A DNA stretch of 64,000 bases. It comes from VRUE01 sp963716245 (GTDB lineage: Bacteria > Actinomycetota > Thermoleophilia > Solirubrobacterales > 70-9). Made by a program: the position numbers and the translations under genes. The stretch covers positions 868,001-932,000 of the forward strand of contig OY970300.1 of the NCBI GenBank assembly GCA_963716245.1, read 5' to 3'. This document shows, piece by piece, positions 26,782 to 36,742 of the stretch; positions within the stretch are counted from its first letter, which is position 1, and every line of letters begins with the position of its first letter. The notes under the pieces are model-generated. The model was given only the letters and a program-made list of their open reading frames with translations. It was not told the DNA's origin and ran no database searches.

Positions 26782-27765
26782 ATGCTCGACGACGTTCTCG
26801 CCATTCCGGACCACCTGCGCGACGCCCTCTGGCGAACGGAGGCGGCACGCCTCGAACCTGCCGAATCGGCCGGGGTCCTGGTCTGCGGGGTCGGCGGCTC
26901 GGCGATCGGCGCCGATCTCGCTGCCGCGGCGCTCGGCCCACGCCTGACGCGGCCGCTGCTGACGGTTCGCGGCTACGAGCTGCCCAGCTGGGCGACCGGC
27001 GAGTGGACGGCGCTCTGCGTCAGCTACTCGGGTGGGACCGAGGAGACCCTGTCCTGCTTTGCCGCCGCCGAGACGCTGGGCGCCAGGCGGATCGCGGTCA
27101 CCACGGGAGGCGCGCTGGTGGAGGCGGCGCGCACCGCGGACGTGCCGGTGATCGGCCTGCCCGGCATCCTGGAGGCCCCGCGGACCGCCGTCGCCTACAT
27201 GCTCGTCGTCGCCGCGGAGGTCGCCGGCCTGTCCGGCACCGCCCCGCGCATCCACGACGAGATCGAGGCCGCGGCTGCGAATCTGGAGCAGCGCCGCGAG
27301 GAGCTGCAGGCCCGCGCCGCGGAGATCGCCGCTCGCCTCGACGGCACGATGCCGACGATCGTCGGCGCCGACCTGACCGCCCCCGCCGCGCGGCGGTGGA
27401 AGACCCAGATCAACGAGAACGCGAAGCTGCCGGCCTTCTTCTCCGAGTTGCCGGAGGCCGATCACAACGAGCTCTGCGGCTGGGCCGGCGTGCCCACCGG
27501 CGCGCGGCTGTCGGTCGTCCTGCTCGAAGACCCCGACCAGCACCCGCGCGAGCACCGGCGCATCGAGCTGACCGCTGCGGCGATCGAGGCCGACGGGGTG
27601 GAGGTCCTGACCCTGGAGACGGTGGGGGAGAGCCGCACCGAGCGCCTGATGTGGGCGGTGATGCTCGGCGACCTCGTCTCGCTGGCGCTGGCCGAGGCCC
27701 GGGGGGTCGATCCGACGCCGGTCGAGGCGATCGAGAAGCTGAAGACGGCGCTGGGCCGCCCCTAG
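26782..27765 (+). CDS. bifunctional phosphoglucose/phosphomannose isomerase (SIS domain)
   Basis: A 327-residue protein of the PGI/PMI family. Two SIS sugar-isomerase halves are visible: VLVCGVGGSAIGADLAAAAL near residue 33, then CVSYSGGTEETLSCFAAAETLGARRIAVTTGG near residue 80, and a second half with KTQINENAKLPAFFSELPEADHNELCGW containing the catalytic Glu and His region. It interconverts glucose-6-P, fructose-6-P and mannose-6-P, feeding the nucleotidyltransferase encoded just upstream (11 nt gap). It converges with the minus-strand regulator gene. Confidence 0.9.
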   Translation: MLDDVLAIPDHLRDALWRTEAARLEPAESAGVLVCGVGGSAIGADLAAAALGPRLTRPLLTVRGYELPSWATGEWTALCVSYSGGTEETLSCFAAAETLGARRIAVTTGGALVEAARTADVPVIGLPGILEAPRTAVAYMLVVAAEVAGLSGTAPRIHDEIEAAAANLEQRREELQARAAEIAARLDGTMPTIVGADLTAPAARRWKTQINENAKLPAFFSELPEADHNELCGWAGVPTGARLSVVLLEDPDQHPREHRRIELTAAAIEADGVEVLTLETVGESRTERLMWAVMLGDLVSLALAEARGVDPTPVEAIEKLKTALGRP

Positions 27766-27771
27766 CGCGAC

Positions 27772-28332
27772 CTACGCGACGCGGCTGGCCGGCGACTCGA
27801 AGCTGGCGACGGCGATCGTCGCGTTGATGCCCTCTTCGTCGCTCTTGTTGAGGCGCTCGGTGCTGCCCTCGTGCGCGGCGGAGATCCGGTCCATCGCCTC
27901 GCCGATCGCCACTGCGATCTCGCGCCAGCCCTGGGCGTCGACCACCATCGAAGCGCAGCCCAGCTGGCTCTGGCGTTCGCCGAAGAGGTCCTCGCCGGTG
28001 GACGGCATCCCCCGCTCGATCGCCGCTCGCACGACGGAGGCGGGCGGGTGACCGGGGCCGGCGTGGAGGAAGCGGGACGGCGCCAGCTGGCGGGTCGGTC
28101 GCGCCCGCGGCGAAAGCTCGTAGCGGCGCTCGTCCGTATCGCTGACCCGATCGGGCTCGGCAAGCCGCACGCAGCCGGTGGCCCGCAGCACCTCGAGGTG
28201 GTAGTCGACGACACCCGGCTTCTCGCCGGTCCGGTCGGCCAGCTCTCGGCGGCTGAAGGGGCCCTCGGCGATTGCATCGAGGATCCGAATGCGTGTCGGA
28301 CTGGCAAGGGCCCTGACCAGCTGCATGTTCAC
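27772..28332 (-). CDS. winged-helix transcriptional regulator (ArsR-like HTH)
   Basis: A 186-residue protein with GTG start (28332) and AAAGGA 8 nt upstream. The N-terminal 70 residues form an ArsR-like winged helix: ALASPTRIRILDAIAEGPFSRRELADRTGEKPGVVDYHLEVLRATGCVRLAEP. The C-terminal half (from about residue 95) is not a ligand domain I know, but it lines up by eye with the C-terminus of the regulator at 28753 (QGWREIAVAIGEAMDRI..., ATIAVASFESP). The gene is preceded on its strand by a 20-codon ORF and an intrinsic terminator, suggesting attenuation or peptide-linked control. Confidence 0.8.
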   Translation of the reverse strand: MNMQLVRALASPTRIRILDAIAEGPFSRRELADRTGEKPGVVDYHLEVLRATGCVRLAEPDRVSDTDERRYELSPRARPTRQLAPSRFLHAGPGHPPASVVRAAIERGMPSTGEDLFGERQSQLGCASMVVDAQGWREIAVAIGEAMDRISAAHEGSTERLNKSDEEGINATIAVASFESPASRVA

Positions 28333-28435
28333 GGGGTGATTCCTTTCTGGTGACTTGAGACGGAAAGTTTCGCCGGCACTCCGTCATTCTTGCGTAATCA
28401 CCAGTCACTTCAAGCAAACCTCCTTACCAATCTCC

Positions 28436-28482
28436 GAGAAAAGATTCGGGCCCAACCCCCAATTTGCGGGGGCTGAGCCCGA
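28436..28482 (-). terminator. intrinsic terminator or attenuator before the regulator gene
   Basis: On the minus strand a GC-rich hairpin (TCGGGC..CCCCC-GCAAATT-GGGGG..GCCCGA) is followed by TCTTTTC. It starts 7 nt after the stop of the small ORF and about 100 nt before the downstream regulator start, so it could terminate the small transcript or attenuate the regulator. Confidence 0.7.
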
Positions 28483-28489
28483 TTGTCAT

Positions 28490-28552
28490 CTAGTTGCTCT
28501 TCGTGATGAACGCAGCCGGAAAGGACCGCTCGGTCGTTGCGATGGTCAGCAT
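28490..28552 (-). CDS. 20-residue peptide ORF with strong ribosome-binding site
   Basis: A short ORF, MLTIATTERSFPAAFITKSN, is preceded by GGAGGGAGGT at 28561-28570 with 8 nt to the ATG, the best Shine-Dalgarno match in the region. An intrinsic terminator follows at once. Such an arrangement fits a real small peptide gene or a leader peptide. The sequence has no run of a single amino acid as in amino-acid attenuators, is not strongly hydrophobic, and is not a known toxin. The two flanking HTH regulators make peptide-dependent regulation a possibility; this is inference. Confidence 0.5.
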   Translation of the reverse strand: MLTIATTERSFPAAFITKSN

Positions 28553-28667
28553 CAGATCTCACCTCCCTCCGATGCGTAGGGGCTAGAGAGGCGAGCCGTC
28601 GCCGGTCAATCCATCCGTCCGGCTGACGGCTGCACAGCGATCAACGATTGCTAAGCAGACTCAAGCG

Positions 28668-28682
28668 GTCAACTCTGTTGAC
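28668..28682. promoter_or_regulatory. palindromic operator candidate overlapping a -35 box
   Basis: GTCAAC-TCT-GTTGAC is a perfect 6-bp inverted repeat with a 3-nt spacer. Its right half overlaps TTGACT (28678-28683), a good -35 box, with a weak CAATAC -10 candidate 18 nt downstream, facing the regulator gene at 28753. It may be the binding site of one of the flanking winged-helix regulators. Confidence 0.4.
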
Positions 28683-28752
28683 TGATCATTTATTCAGCGA
28701 CCAATACGGGGATCGACTAGCATCGACAAGCCCGAGCCCTATTCAGGTCCCT

Positions 28753-29343
28753 ATGCCCGCCCAGTCACAGATACCGCCCAAGATGGTCGATGAACGACTG
28801 GCTGCTGCCCTCTCCCACAGCACTCGCGAGCACGCGCTGAGCATCTTCTCCGTACGACCTGCAAGTACTAAAGAAATCGCCGCAGAACTCAAGATCAGCG
28901 TTAGCTCGGCGTGGTACCACGTGGACAAGCTCCGCGAACTCGGTTGCATCAAAGAGGTTAAATCCGTACCGCGACGGGGCGCAGTGGAGCACTTTTTTGT
29001 GGCTACTTCGGACTGCTATTTCGACCCCGAGGCTTGGGATGCAGTGCCGAAGGACAAGCGTGCGGCGATCACGATGCGGATCTTGCGCCTGATTTCAGGC
29101 GACGTAGATAAAGCCGTGCGGTCCGACACTGTCGATGCCAAGGACCGTCATCTCAGTCGAACGATGATCGATCTCGATCTGAAGGGTCAAAAAGAAGCCT
29201 ATTCAGTCCTTGCGAGCGCCCTAGAGGGACTGCTGGCCGTTCGCGAGAACTGCGCTGCAAGACGAGAGAAGCACGAGGGAAAGACCATCCCGACCTCTGT
29301 CGTGATCATGCAGCTGGAGCTTCAGCCGCGCTCCGAGCCCTGA
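28753..29343 (+). CDS. winged-helix transcriptional regulator (HTH, ArsR-like)
   Basis: A 196-residue protein using the ATG at 28753 (ATG 28783 is possible). The HTH segment ALSHSTREHALSIFSVRPASTKEIAAELKISVSSAWYHVDKLRELGCIKEVKSVPRRGAVEHFFVAT is clear. The C-terminal 100 residues resemble the partner regulator at 27772. The gene has noticeably lower GC and less biased codons than its neighbours, hinting at a different origin. It is transcribed away from the small peptide ORF, with a TTGACT promoter element and a palindrome about 75 nt upstream. Confidence 0.75.
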   Translation: MPAQSQIPPKMVDERLAAALSHSTREHALSIFSVRPASTKEIAAELKISVSSAWYHVDKLRELGCIKEVKSVPRRGAVEHFFVATSDCYFDPEAWDAVPKDKRAAITMRILRLISGDVDKAVRSDTVDAKDRHLSRTMIDLDLKGQKEAYSVLASALEGLLAVRENCAARREKHEGKTIPTSVVIMQLELQPRSEP

Positions 29344-29356
29344 GCGCTCTGCGTAT

Positions 29357-29391
29357 CCTTGCCTGGTTCTCAGCAACTCAGACCAGGAAGG
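29357..29391 (+). promoter_or_regulatory. leader hairpin that can pair with the ahcY ribosome-binding region
   Basis: CCTT-GCCTGGT and ACCAGG-AAGG can pair around a 13-nt loop. The right arm contains the AGGAAGGA ribosome-binding stretch 6-10 nt before the ahcY ATG, so the stem could mask it. It does not match the SAH riboswitch pattern I remember. Confidence 0.3.
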
Positions 29392-29396
29392 ACCCG

Positions 29397-30668
29397 ATGG
29401 CAACCGCCGCCTCCAACTACGACATCGCCGACCTCGCCCTAGCCGATGCCGGGCAGAAACGGATCGAGTGGGCGGAGCGCCAGATGCCCGTGTTGGGGCA
29501 GATCCGCGAGCGCTTCGAGCAGGAGAAGCCGTTTGAGGGGATCCGGATGGCCTGTTGCCTGCACGTCACCACGGAGACCGCCAACCTGGTCCGCACGCTG
29601 ATGGCGGGCGGGGCCGACGTGGCCCTCTGCGCGTCCAACCCGCTCTCGACCCAGGACGACACGGCGGCAGCCCTGGTCGATCGCTACGGGGCGGAGGTCC
29701 ACGCGATCAACGGCGAGGACAACGAGACCTACTACCGCCACATCGAGACGGCCGTCGACAAGCGCCCGCACATCACGATGGACGACGGCGCCGACGTGAT
29801 CAGCGTCCTGCACGGCCAGCGCCCGGAGCAGCTCTCCGAGGTCTACGGCGGCACCGAGGAGACGACCACCGGCGTGATCCGGCTGGAAGCGCTCGAGGCC
29901 GAGGGCAAGCTCGGCTTCCCGATCGTCGCCGTCAACGATGCCGACACCAAGCACTTCTTCGACAACCGCTACGGCACGGGGCAGTCGACCCTCGACGGCG
30001 TGATCCGCGCCACCAACATGCTGATCGCCGGCCTGCGCGTGGTCGTGATCGGCTACGGCTGGTGCGGCAAGGGGGTCGCGATGCGGGCCAAGGGCCACGG
30101 CGCCCACGTGATCGTCTGCGAGGTCGACCCGCTGCGGGCACTGGAGGCCGTGATGGACGGCTTCGACGTGATGCCCGGCATCGAGGCGGCCAAGCAGGGC
30201 GACATCTTCATCTCGGTGACCGGCAACCGCGACGCCGTCGCCGGCGAGATGTTCGACGTGATGAAGAGCGGCGCGGTCGTCTGCAACTCGGGCCACTTCG
30301 ACGTCGAGATCAACAAGGGCGACCTCGACGCGCTGACCGAGTCGACCTACGAAGCGCGCCCGCTGGTCGAGGGCCACCGGCTGAAGGACGGCCGCGAGAT
30401 CTTCCTGCTCGCCGAGGGCCGCCTGGTCAACCTGGCCACCGCCGAGGGCCACCCGGCCGCGGTGATGGACATGAGCTTCGCCAACCAGGCGCTGGCCGCC
30501 GAGTTCATGGTCAAGAACCACGAGAGCCTGGAGACCAAGGTGCATCCGGTCCCGCGCGAGATCGACAAGGAGATCGCCCGCCTCAAGCTCGCCTCGAAGG
30601 GAATCGAGATCGACGGGCTGACCGAGGCGCAGTCGAAATATCTGGCTTCCTGGGACCAAGGTACGTGA
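29397..30668 (+). CDS. ahcY: adenosylhomocysteinase (S-adenosylhomocysteine hydrolase)
   Basis: A 423-residue NAD-dependent enzyme that splits S-adenosylhomocysteine to adenosine and homocysteine, relieving inhibition of methyltransferases. Recognised by RMACCLHVTTETANLVRTLMAGGADVALCASNPLSTQDD, the catalytic VNDADTKHFFDNRYGTGQSTLDGVIRATN, and the NAD loop VVIGYGWCGKGVAMRAKG. It ends at SKYLASWDQGT, and the length matches the shorter form common in archaea and thermophilic bacteria. AGGAAGGA precedes the ATG and lies in a potential hairpin. Confidence 0.96.
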   Translation: MATAASNYDIADLALADAGQKRIEWAERQMPVLGQIRERFEQEKPFEGIRMACCLHVTTETANLVRTLMAGGADVALCASNPLSTQDDTAAALVDRYGAEVHAINGEDNETYYRHIETAVDKRPHITMDDGADVISVLHGQRPEQLSEVYGGTEETTTGVIRLEALEAEGKLGFPIVAVNDADTKHFFDNRYGTGQSTLDGVIRATNMLIAGLRVVVIGYGWCGKGVAMRAKGHGAHVIVCEVDPLRALEAVMDGFDVMPGIEAAKQGDIFISVTGNRDAVAGEMFDVMKSGAVVCNSGHFDVEINKGDLDALTESTYEARPLVEGHRLKDGREIFLLAEGRLVNLATAEGHPAAVMDMSFANQALAAEFMVKNHESLETKVHPVPREIDKEIARLKLASKGIEIDGLTEAQSKYLASWDQGT

Positions 30669-30697
30669 GCCGTCCCCCGATGCGGTAGCGACGTTCG

Positions 30698-31708
30698 ATG
30701 AAGGCGATGATCCTGGCGGCCGGGCTCGGCACCCGGCTGCGACCGATCACCTACGGGATGCCGAAGCCGATGGTGCCCGTGCTGAACCGGCCGGTGATGG
30801 AGCACATCGCCCGCCTGCTGGCGCGGCACGGCTTTCGCGAGGCGATCGCCAACCTGCACTGGTTCCCGGAGCTGATCGAGGGCCGCTTCGGCGACGGCTC
30901 CCGATTCGGCATCGAGCTCTCCTACAGCCGCGAGGAGAAGCTGCTCGGCACCTCGGGCGGGGTCCGCAACGCCGCCGATTTCCTCGGCGACTCGTTCCTG
31001 GTCATCTCCGGCGACGCGCTGACCGACATCGACCTGGCGGCGATGCGCGAGTTCCACGAGTCGCACGACGGCATCGCGACCCTGGCCACGAAGCGGGTCG
31101 CGGACACCAGCCAGTTCGGCGTCGCGATCACCGGTGCCGACGGCCGGATCCAGGGCTTCCAGGAGAAGCCCGACCCCTCCGAAGCGCTCTCGGACCTGGC
31201 CAACTGCGGCATCTACATGTTCCGCTCCGAGATCTTCGACTTCTTCCCCGCGCCGGGGACGAGCAAGGCCGCCGGCCCGGACGACCCTCCGGGCTTCGCG
31301 GACTGGGCGATGGACGTCTTCCCGGCGCTGCTCGACGGCGACGTGCCGTTCTACTCGCACGAGATCGAGGCCTACTGGAACGACATCGGCAACCTCGAGG
31401 AGCTGCGGCAGGGAAACCTCGACGCCCTGCACGGCGCGGTCGAGGTCGACCCCGGCGCCCCGCAGGTCGGCGAGGGGATCTGGTCGGCGACACCGCTCGA
31501 AGGGGTCGAGGTCGCCGGCCCGGCGATGGTTGGGGAGCGGGTGGACCTGGGGGCGGGGGCGCGGATCGAAGGCCCGGCGATCATCTGCGACGACTGCCGG
31601 ATCGGTCCCGGCGCCCACGTGCGCGACTCGATCCTGCTCGAAGGCTCCGAGGTTCCCGCCGGGGGCGTCCTGATCGGTGCGATCGCGGCTCGCGGCACCC
31701 AGCGTTGA
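30698..31708 (+). CDS. NDP-sugar nucleotidyltransferase with hexapeptide-repeat tail
   Basis: A 336-residue paralogue of the protein at 25787. The nucleotidyltransferase signature MKAMILAAGLGTRLRPITYGMPKPMVPVLNRP, the metal loop VISGDALTDIDL, GFQEKPDPSEALSDLANCGIYMFR and AYWNDIGNLEELRQGN are present, followed by beta-helix repeats (VGERVDLGAGARIEGPAIICDDCRIGPGAHV). The substrate is probably mannose- or glucose-1-phosphate, but it cannot be decided from sequence. It stands alone after ahcY (29 nt gap) on the same strand. Confidence 0.85.
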   Translation: MKAMILAAGLGTRLRPITYGMPKPMVPVLNRPVMEHIARLLARHGFREAIANLHWFPELIEGRFGDGSRFGIELSYSREEKLLGTSGGVRNAADFLGDSFLVISGDALTDIDLAAMREFHESHDGIATLATKRVADTSQFGVAITGADGRIQGFQEKPDPSEALSDLANCGIYMFRSEIFDFFPAPGTSKAAGPDDPPGFADWAMDVFPALLDGDVPFYSHEIEAYWNDIGNLEELRQGNLDALHGAVEVDPGAPQVGEGIWSATPLEGVEVAGPAMVGERVDLGAGARIEGPAIICDDCRIGPGAHVRDSILLEGSEVPAGGVLIGAIAARGTQR

Positions 31709-31764
31709 CGAAGATTTGACATTCAGCGCGCCACACGCGCGCCGAGGCTCCGCAGGATCTGGCC

Positions 31765-32388
31765 ATGAGCCTGGTCCATGCACTCGCGGAGGGGCTGATC
31801 CCGTCGCTCTGCGCCGCCTGTGGGCGCTCCTGTCGCCCAGGGGCGGTGCTCTGCACACGCTGCGCCCGCCGGCTTGCGGCGGCCGATCCGCTCGCCGGGG
31901 CCGGACCGCCGGGGATCGACCGTGCCTGGGCCTCGGCGCCCCACCAGGACGTCGCCCGCGATCTCGTCACCGCGCTCAAGTTCCGCCGCCTGCTCGGCGT
32001 GGCGGAGCCGATCGCCGATCGCATCCTCTGGCTTGCCCCCTCGGAGCTGCTCAGCGGCACGATCGTGCCCGTCCCCAGCGCCCGCCTGCGCTCCCTGGCG
32101 CGCGGCTTCGATCCCGCGGGGGAGATCGCGGCCGCGCTCGCCCGCCGCACGGGGCTGCCGCTCCGGACCTGCCTCCTCCGCGAGGGCCTCGGCCGTCAGC
32201 GCGGTCGGCGCCGGGCCCGACGCATCGGCCACCCGCCCCTGATCCGCACCCGCGGCCAGGTCCCCCGCAGCGTCCTGCTCGTCGACGACGTGCTCACGAC
32301 CGGCGCCACCCTCTCGGCCTGCGCCCGCGCCCTCCGCTCCGCCGGCGCCATCCGCATCGTCGCCGTCACGTTCACACGGCGGCCGTAA
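31765..32388 (+). CDS. ComF family phosphoribosyltransferase-like protein
   Basis: A 207-residue protein with the ComF/GntX layout. An N-terminal four-cysteine knuckle (CAACGRSC...CTRC, residues 16-34) precedes a type I phosphoribosyltransferase fold with VPVPSARLRSLARGFDPAGEIA and the PRPP-binding loop SVLLVDDVLTTGATLSACARAL near residue 170. ComF supports DNA uptake in competent bacteria, but most homologues are uncharacterised. It lies upstream of a DUF4160/DUF2442 pair after a 4-nt gap. Confidence 0.88.
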   Translation: MSLVHALAEGLIPSLCAACGRSCRPGAVLCTRCARRLAAADPLAGAGPPGIDRAWASAPHQDVARDLVTALKFRRLLGVAEPIADRILWLAPSELLSGTIVPVPSARLRSLARGFDPAGEIAAALARRTGLPLRTCLLREGLGRQRGRRRARRIGHPPLIRTRGQVPRSVLLVDDVLTTGATLSACARALRSAGAIRIVAVTFTRRP

Positions 32389-32392
32389 GGCC

Positions 32393-32665
32393 ATGCCGCG
32401 GATCAGCACATTCTTCGGGATCGCGATCGAGATGTACTACGAGGACCATCCGCCGCCGCATTTCCATGTCGTCTATGGCGACGAACGCGCGAAGGTCGAG
32501 ATCGCATCGGGCAACCTGGTGGTCGGTCGCTTGTCCGTTCGAGCAATCCGTCTCGTGCGAAAATGGGCAAGCGAGCATCGCGGAGAGCTGGAAGAGAACT
32601 GGATACGCCTTTCGAACGAAGAACCGCCCAAGCCGATAGAGCCCCTGACACGATGGAAATCATGA
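32393..32665 (+). CDS. DUF4160 domain protein
   Basis: A 90-residue protein beginning MPRISTFFGIAIEMYYEDHPPPHFHVVYGDERAKVEI. The histidine-rich DHPPPHFHV and the RLSVRAIRLVRKWASEHRGELEENW helix are typical of DUF4160. The family is commonly encoded just before DUF2442 and has been suggested to form toxin-antitoxin-like pairs, but biochemistry is lacking as far as I know. The stop overlaps the ATG of the DUF2442 gene (ATGA). Confidence 0.85.
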   Translation: MPRISTFFGIAIEMYYEDHPPPHFHVVYGDERAKVEIASGNLVVGRLSVRAIRLVRKWASEHRGELEENWIRLSNEEPPKPIEPLTRWKS

Positions 32666-32955
32666 GAATCACCGATGTCGTGCCCCTGGAGGGGTATTGC
32701 ATTCGCGCGACCTTCTGCGACGGCGCGATCAAGGACATCGACCTCAGCAACGTGCTTGACAGGGGCGGCGTCTTCGCTCCCATCCGCGACCGTCGCGAGG
32801 TCTTCGAGCAGGTCCGGGTCAATCCGGAGAGCCAGACGGTCGAATGGCCGGGCGAAATCGATCTGGATCCCGACGTCCTCTACGGCCGCTTCGAGCCGGC
32901 GTCCGGGGTCCGCATCGAACGTCGCACCATTCGCGAGCCGCTGCACGCCGGGTAG
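32662..32955 (+). CDS. DUF2442 domain protein
   Basis: A 97-residue protein with the DUF2442 pattern MRITDVVPLEGYCIRATFCDGAIKDIDLSNVL near the start and VNPESQTVEWPGEIDLDPDVLYGRFE near the end. The ATG at 32662 is chosen because it overlaps the previous stop (ATGA); an in-frame ATG at 32653 is the alternative. It is the partner of the DUF4160 protein and probably co-translated with it. Function is unknown; a toxin-antitoxin-like pair is the usual guess. Confidence 0.85.
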   Translation: MRITDVVPLEGYCIRATFCDGAIKDIDLSNVLDRGGVFAPIRDRREVFEQVRVNPESQTVEWPGEIDLDPDVLYGRFEPASGVRIERRTIREPLHAG

Positions 32956-33025
32956 TCCCTGCGAGGGGTTGATCGATCGCTCGCTCGGGCGTAGCATCGA
33001 GTCGACCGACCAAAGGAGGCGCGAG

Positions 33026-33373
33026 ATGCGGATCGAGGTGCGTGGGCGCAACGTCGAGGTGGACGACGAGCTGCGGGGCCGCGTGATGGATCGGTTCCGG
33101 CGGATCGGCAGGCAGGTCTCCGAGTTGGCGACGCTGGACGTCGAGGTCTACGAGGAGCGCAACCCGTCGATCGCCGACAGCCAGGTCGCCGAGGCCACCC
33201 TGCGGCTCAAGGGCGTGACCCTGCGGGCGCGCGAGGCGTCGCCCGACATGGCTCACACGATCCACGAGCTGGCCGAGGACATCCGTCGTCAGGTCAAGAA
33301 GCACCGCGAGCTGCGCCGCAAGCGCAGGCAGACTCGGAAGCTGGTCAACCGGCTTCGCGGCCGCACCGCCTAG
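33026..33373 (+). CDS. ribosome hibernation promoting factor, short form (HPF/YfiA/RaiA)
   Basis: A 115-residue protein of the HPF family, which binds the 30S decoding region and keeps idle ribosomes inactive. MRIEVRGRNVEVDDELRGRVMDRFRRIGRQVSELATLDVEVYEERNP and the basic C-terminus HRELRRKRRQTRKLVNRLRG fit the N-terminal RaiA domain. The long-HPF C-terminal dimerisation domain, usual in Gram-positive bacteria, is missing. A perfect-looking AAAGGAGG lies at 33012-33019. It is followed by secA, a frequent neighbour of HPF genes. Confidence 0.88.
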   Translation: MRIEVRGRNVEVDDELRGRVMDRFRRIGRQVSELATLDVEVYEERNPSIADSQVAEATLRLKGVTLRAREASPDMAHTIHELAEDIRRQVKKHRELRRKRRQTRKLVNRLRGRTA

Positions 33374-33409
33374 GGCCGGGGCCGGCCGAGGCGCCGGCCG
33401 CCCCCTCGC

Positions 33410-33415
33410 TACCCT
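33410..33415 (+). promoter_or_regulatory. -10-like hexamer before secA
   Basis: TACCCT ends 6 nt before the secA ATG, predicting transcription start at the start codon. There is no ribosome-binding site in between. Confidence 0.5.
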
Positions 33416-33421
33416 TGAGCG

Positions 33422-36271
<2,850 letters not shown>

Positions 36272-36275
36272 CGGC

Positions 36276-36668
36276 TTGATCCACGACCCAGTCAGGGAGT
36301 TCATCCGGGCCTTCAACGAGAGGGACCTGGATGCGTTCGTCGCCGTGCTCGATCCCGACGTGGAGCTGCATTCGGGGAGGGGGCTGCGGAAGGGTGTCGA
36401 GGCGGCTCGGCTGTGGGCGACGCGCGCGCCCGGCGGCGTGCAGCAGACGATCGAGCTGGACGAGCTGTACGAGGACGGGACCGAGGGCGGCGGCGGCCGC
36501 GCCGTGGCCCTGATTCGCCGGCTCTGGCACTGGGACGAAGACGGCTCGGCGGCCGGAGAGGACGAGATGGCCTGGCTCTTCGAGCTGCACGACCACAAGG
36601 TGCGCAGCTGGCGACCGTTCGAGGACCGGCGCGAGGCATTGCACGCCGCCGGCTTCGGGCGGCACTGA
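36276..36668 (+). CDS. nuclear transport factor 2-like (SnoaL-like) protein
   Basis: A 130-residue protein read from TTG at 36276, 4 nt after the secA stop. HDPVREFIRAFNERDLDAFVAVLDPDVELHSGRGLRKGVEAARLWATRAPGG is the N-terminal half of the NTF2/SnoaL cone fold. RRLWHWDEDGSAAGEDEMAWLFELHDHKVRSWRPFEDRREALHAAG follows with the typical final strands. Members range from enzymes to ligand-binding proteins, and nothing here specifies a ligand. The frame is open far upstream, but that part is the secA shadow. Confidence 0.8.
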   Translation: MIHDPVREFIRAFNERDLDAFVAVLDPDVELHSGRGLRKGVEAARLWATRAPGGVQQTIELDELYEDGTEGGGGRAVALIRRLWHWDEDGSAAGEDEMAWLFELHDHKVRSWRPFEDRREALHAAGFGRH

Positions 36669-36675
36669 GCGGCGC

Positions 36676-36715
36676 GGGGCGCCTTTGTCGCGCTATAGGG
36701 GGTAAAAGGCGCCCC
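36676..36715. repeat. palindromic element H (before prfB)
   Basis: GGGGCGCCTTT and AAAGGCGCCCC flank a loop with a CTATAG apex. It begins 7 nt after the preceding stop codon and ends 27 nt before prfB. Its GCGCCTTTGTC arm resembles that of element L at 49996. Confidence 0.75.
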
Positions 36716-36730
36716 GGTGGCGGCGATGAC

Positions 36731-36736
36731 TAAGCT
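36731..36736 (+). promoter_or_regulatory. -10-like hexamer before prfB
   Basis: TAAGCT ends 6 nt before the prfB ATG, again giving a predicted leaderless start. Confidence 0.45.
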
Positions 36737-36742
36737 CCGGCC

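Noticed and set aside
29344..29396. Possible SAH or SAM riboswitch before ahcY
   Set aside because: The leader is only 53 nt and lacks the conserved SAH riboswitch core; only a simple hairpin over the ribosome-binding region is present.
33374..33409. GC-rich inverted repeat between hpf and secA as a member of the palindrome family
   Set aside because: It consists of GGCC-rich runs that pair in many registers and lacks the AT-rich apex or any shared core.
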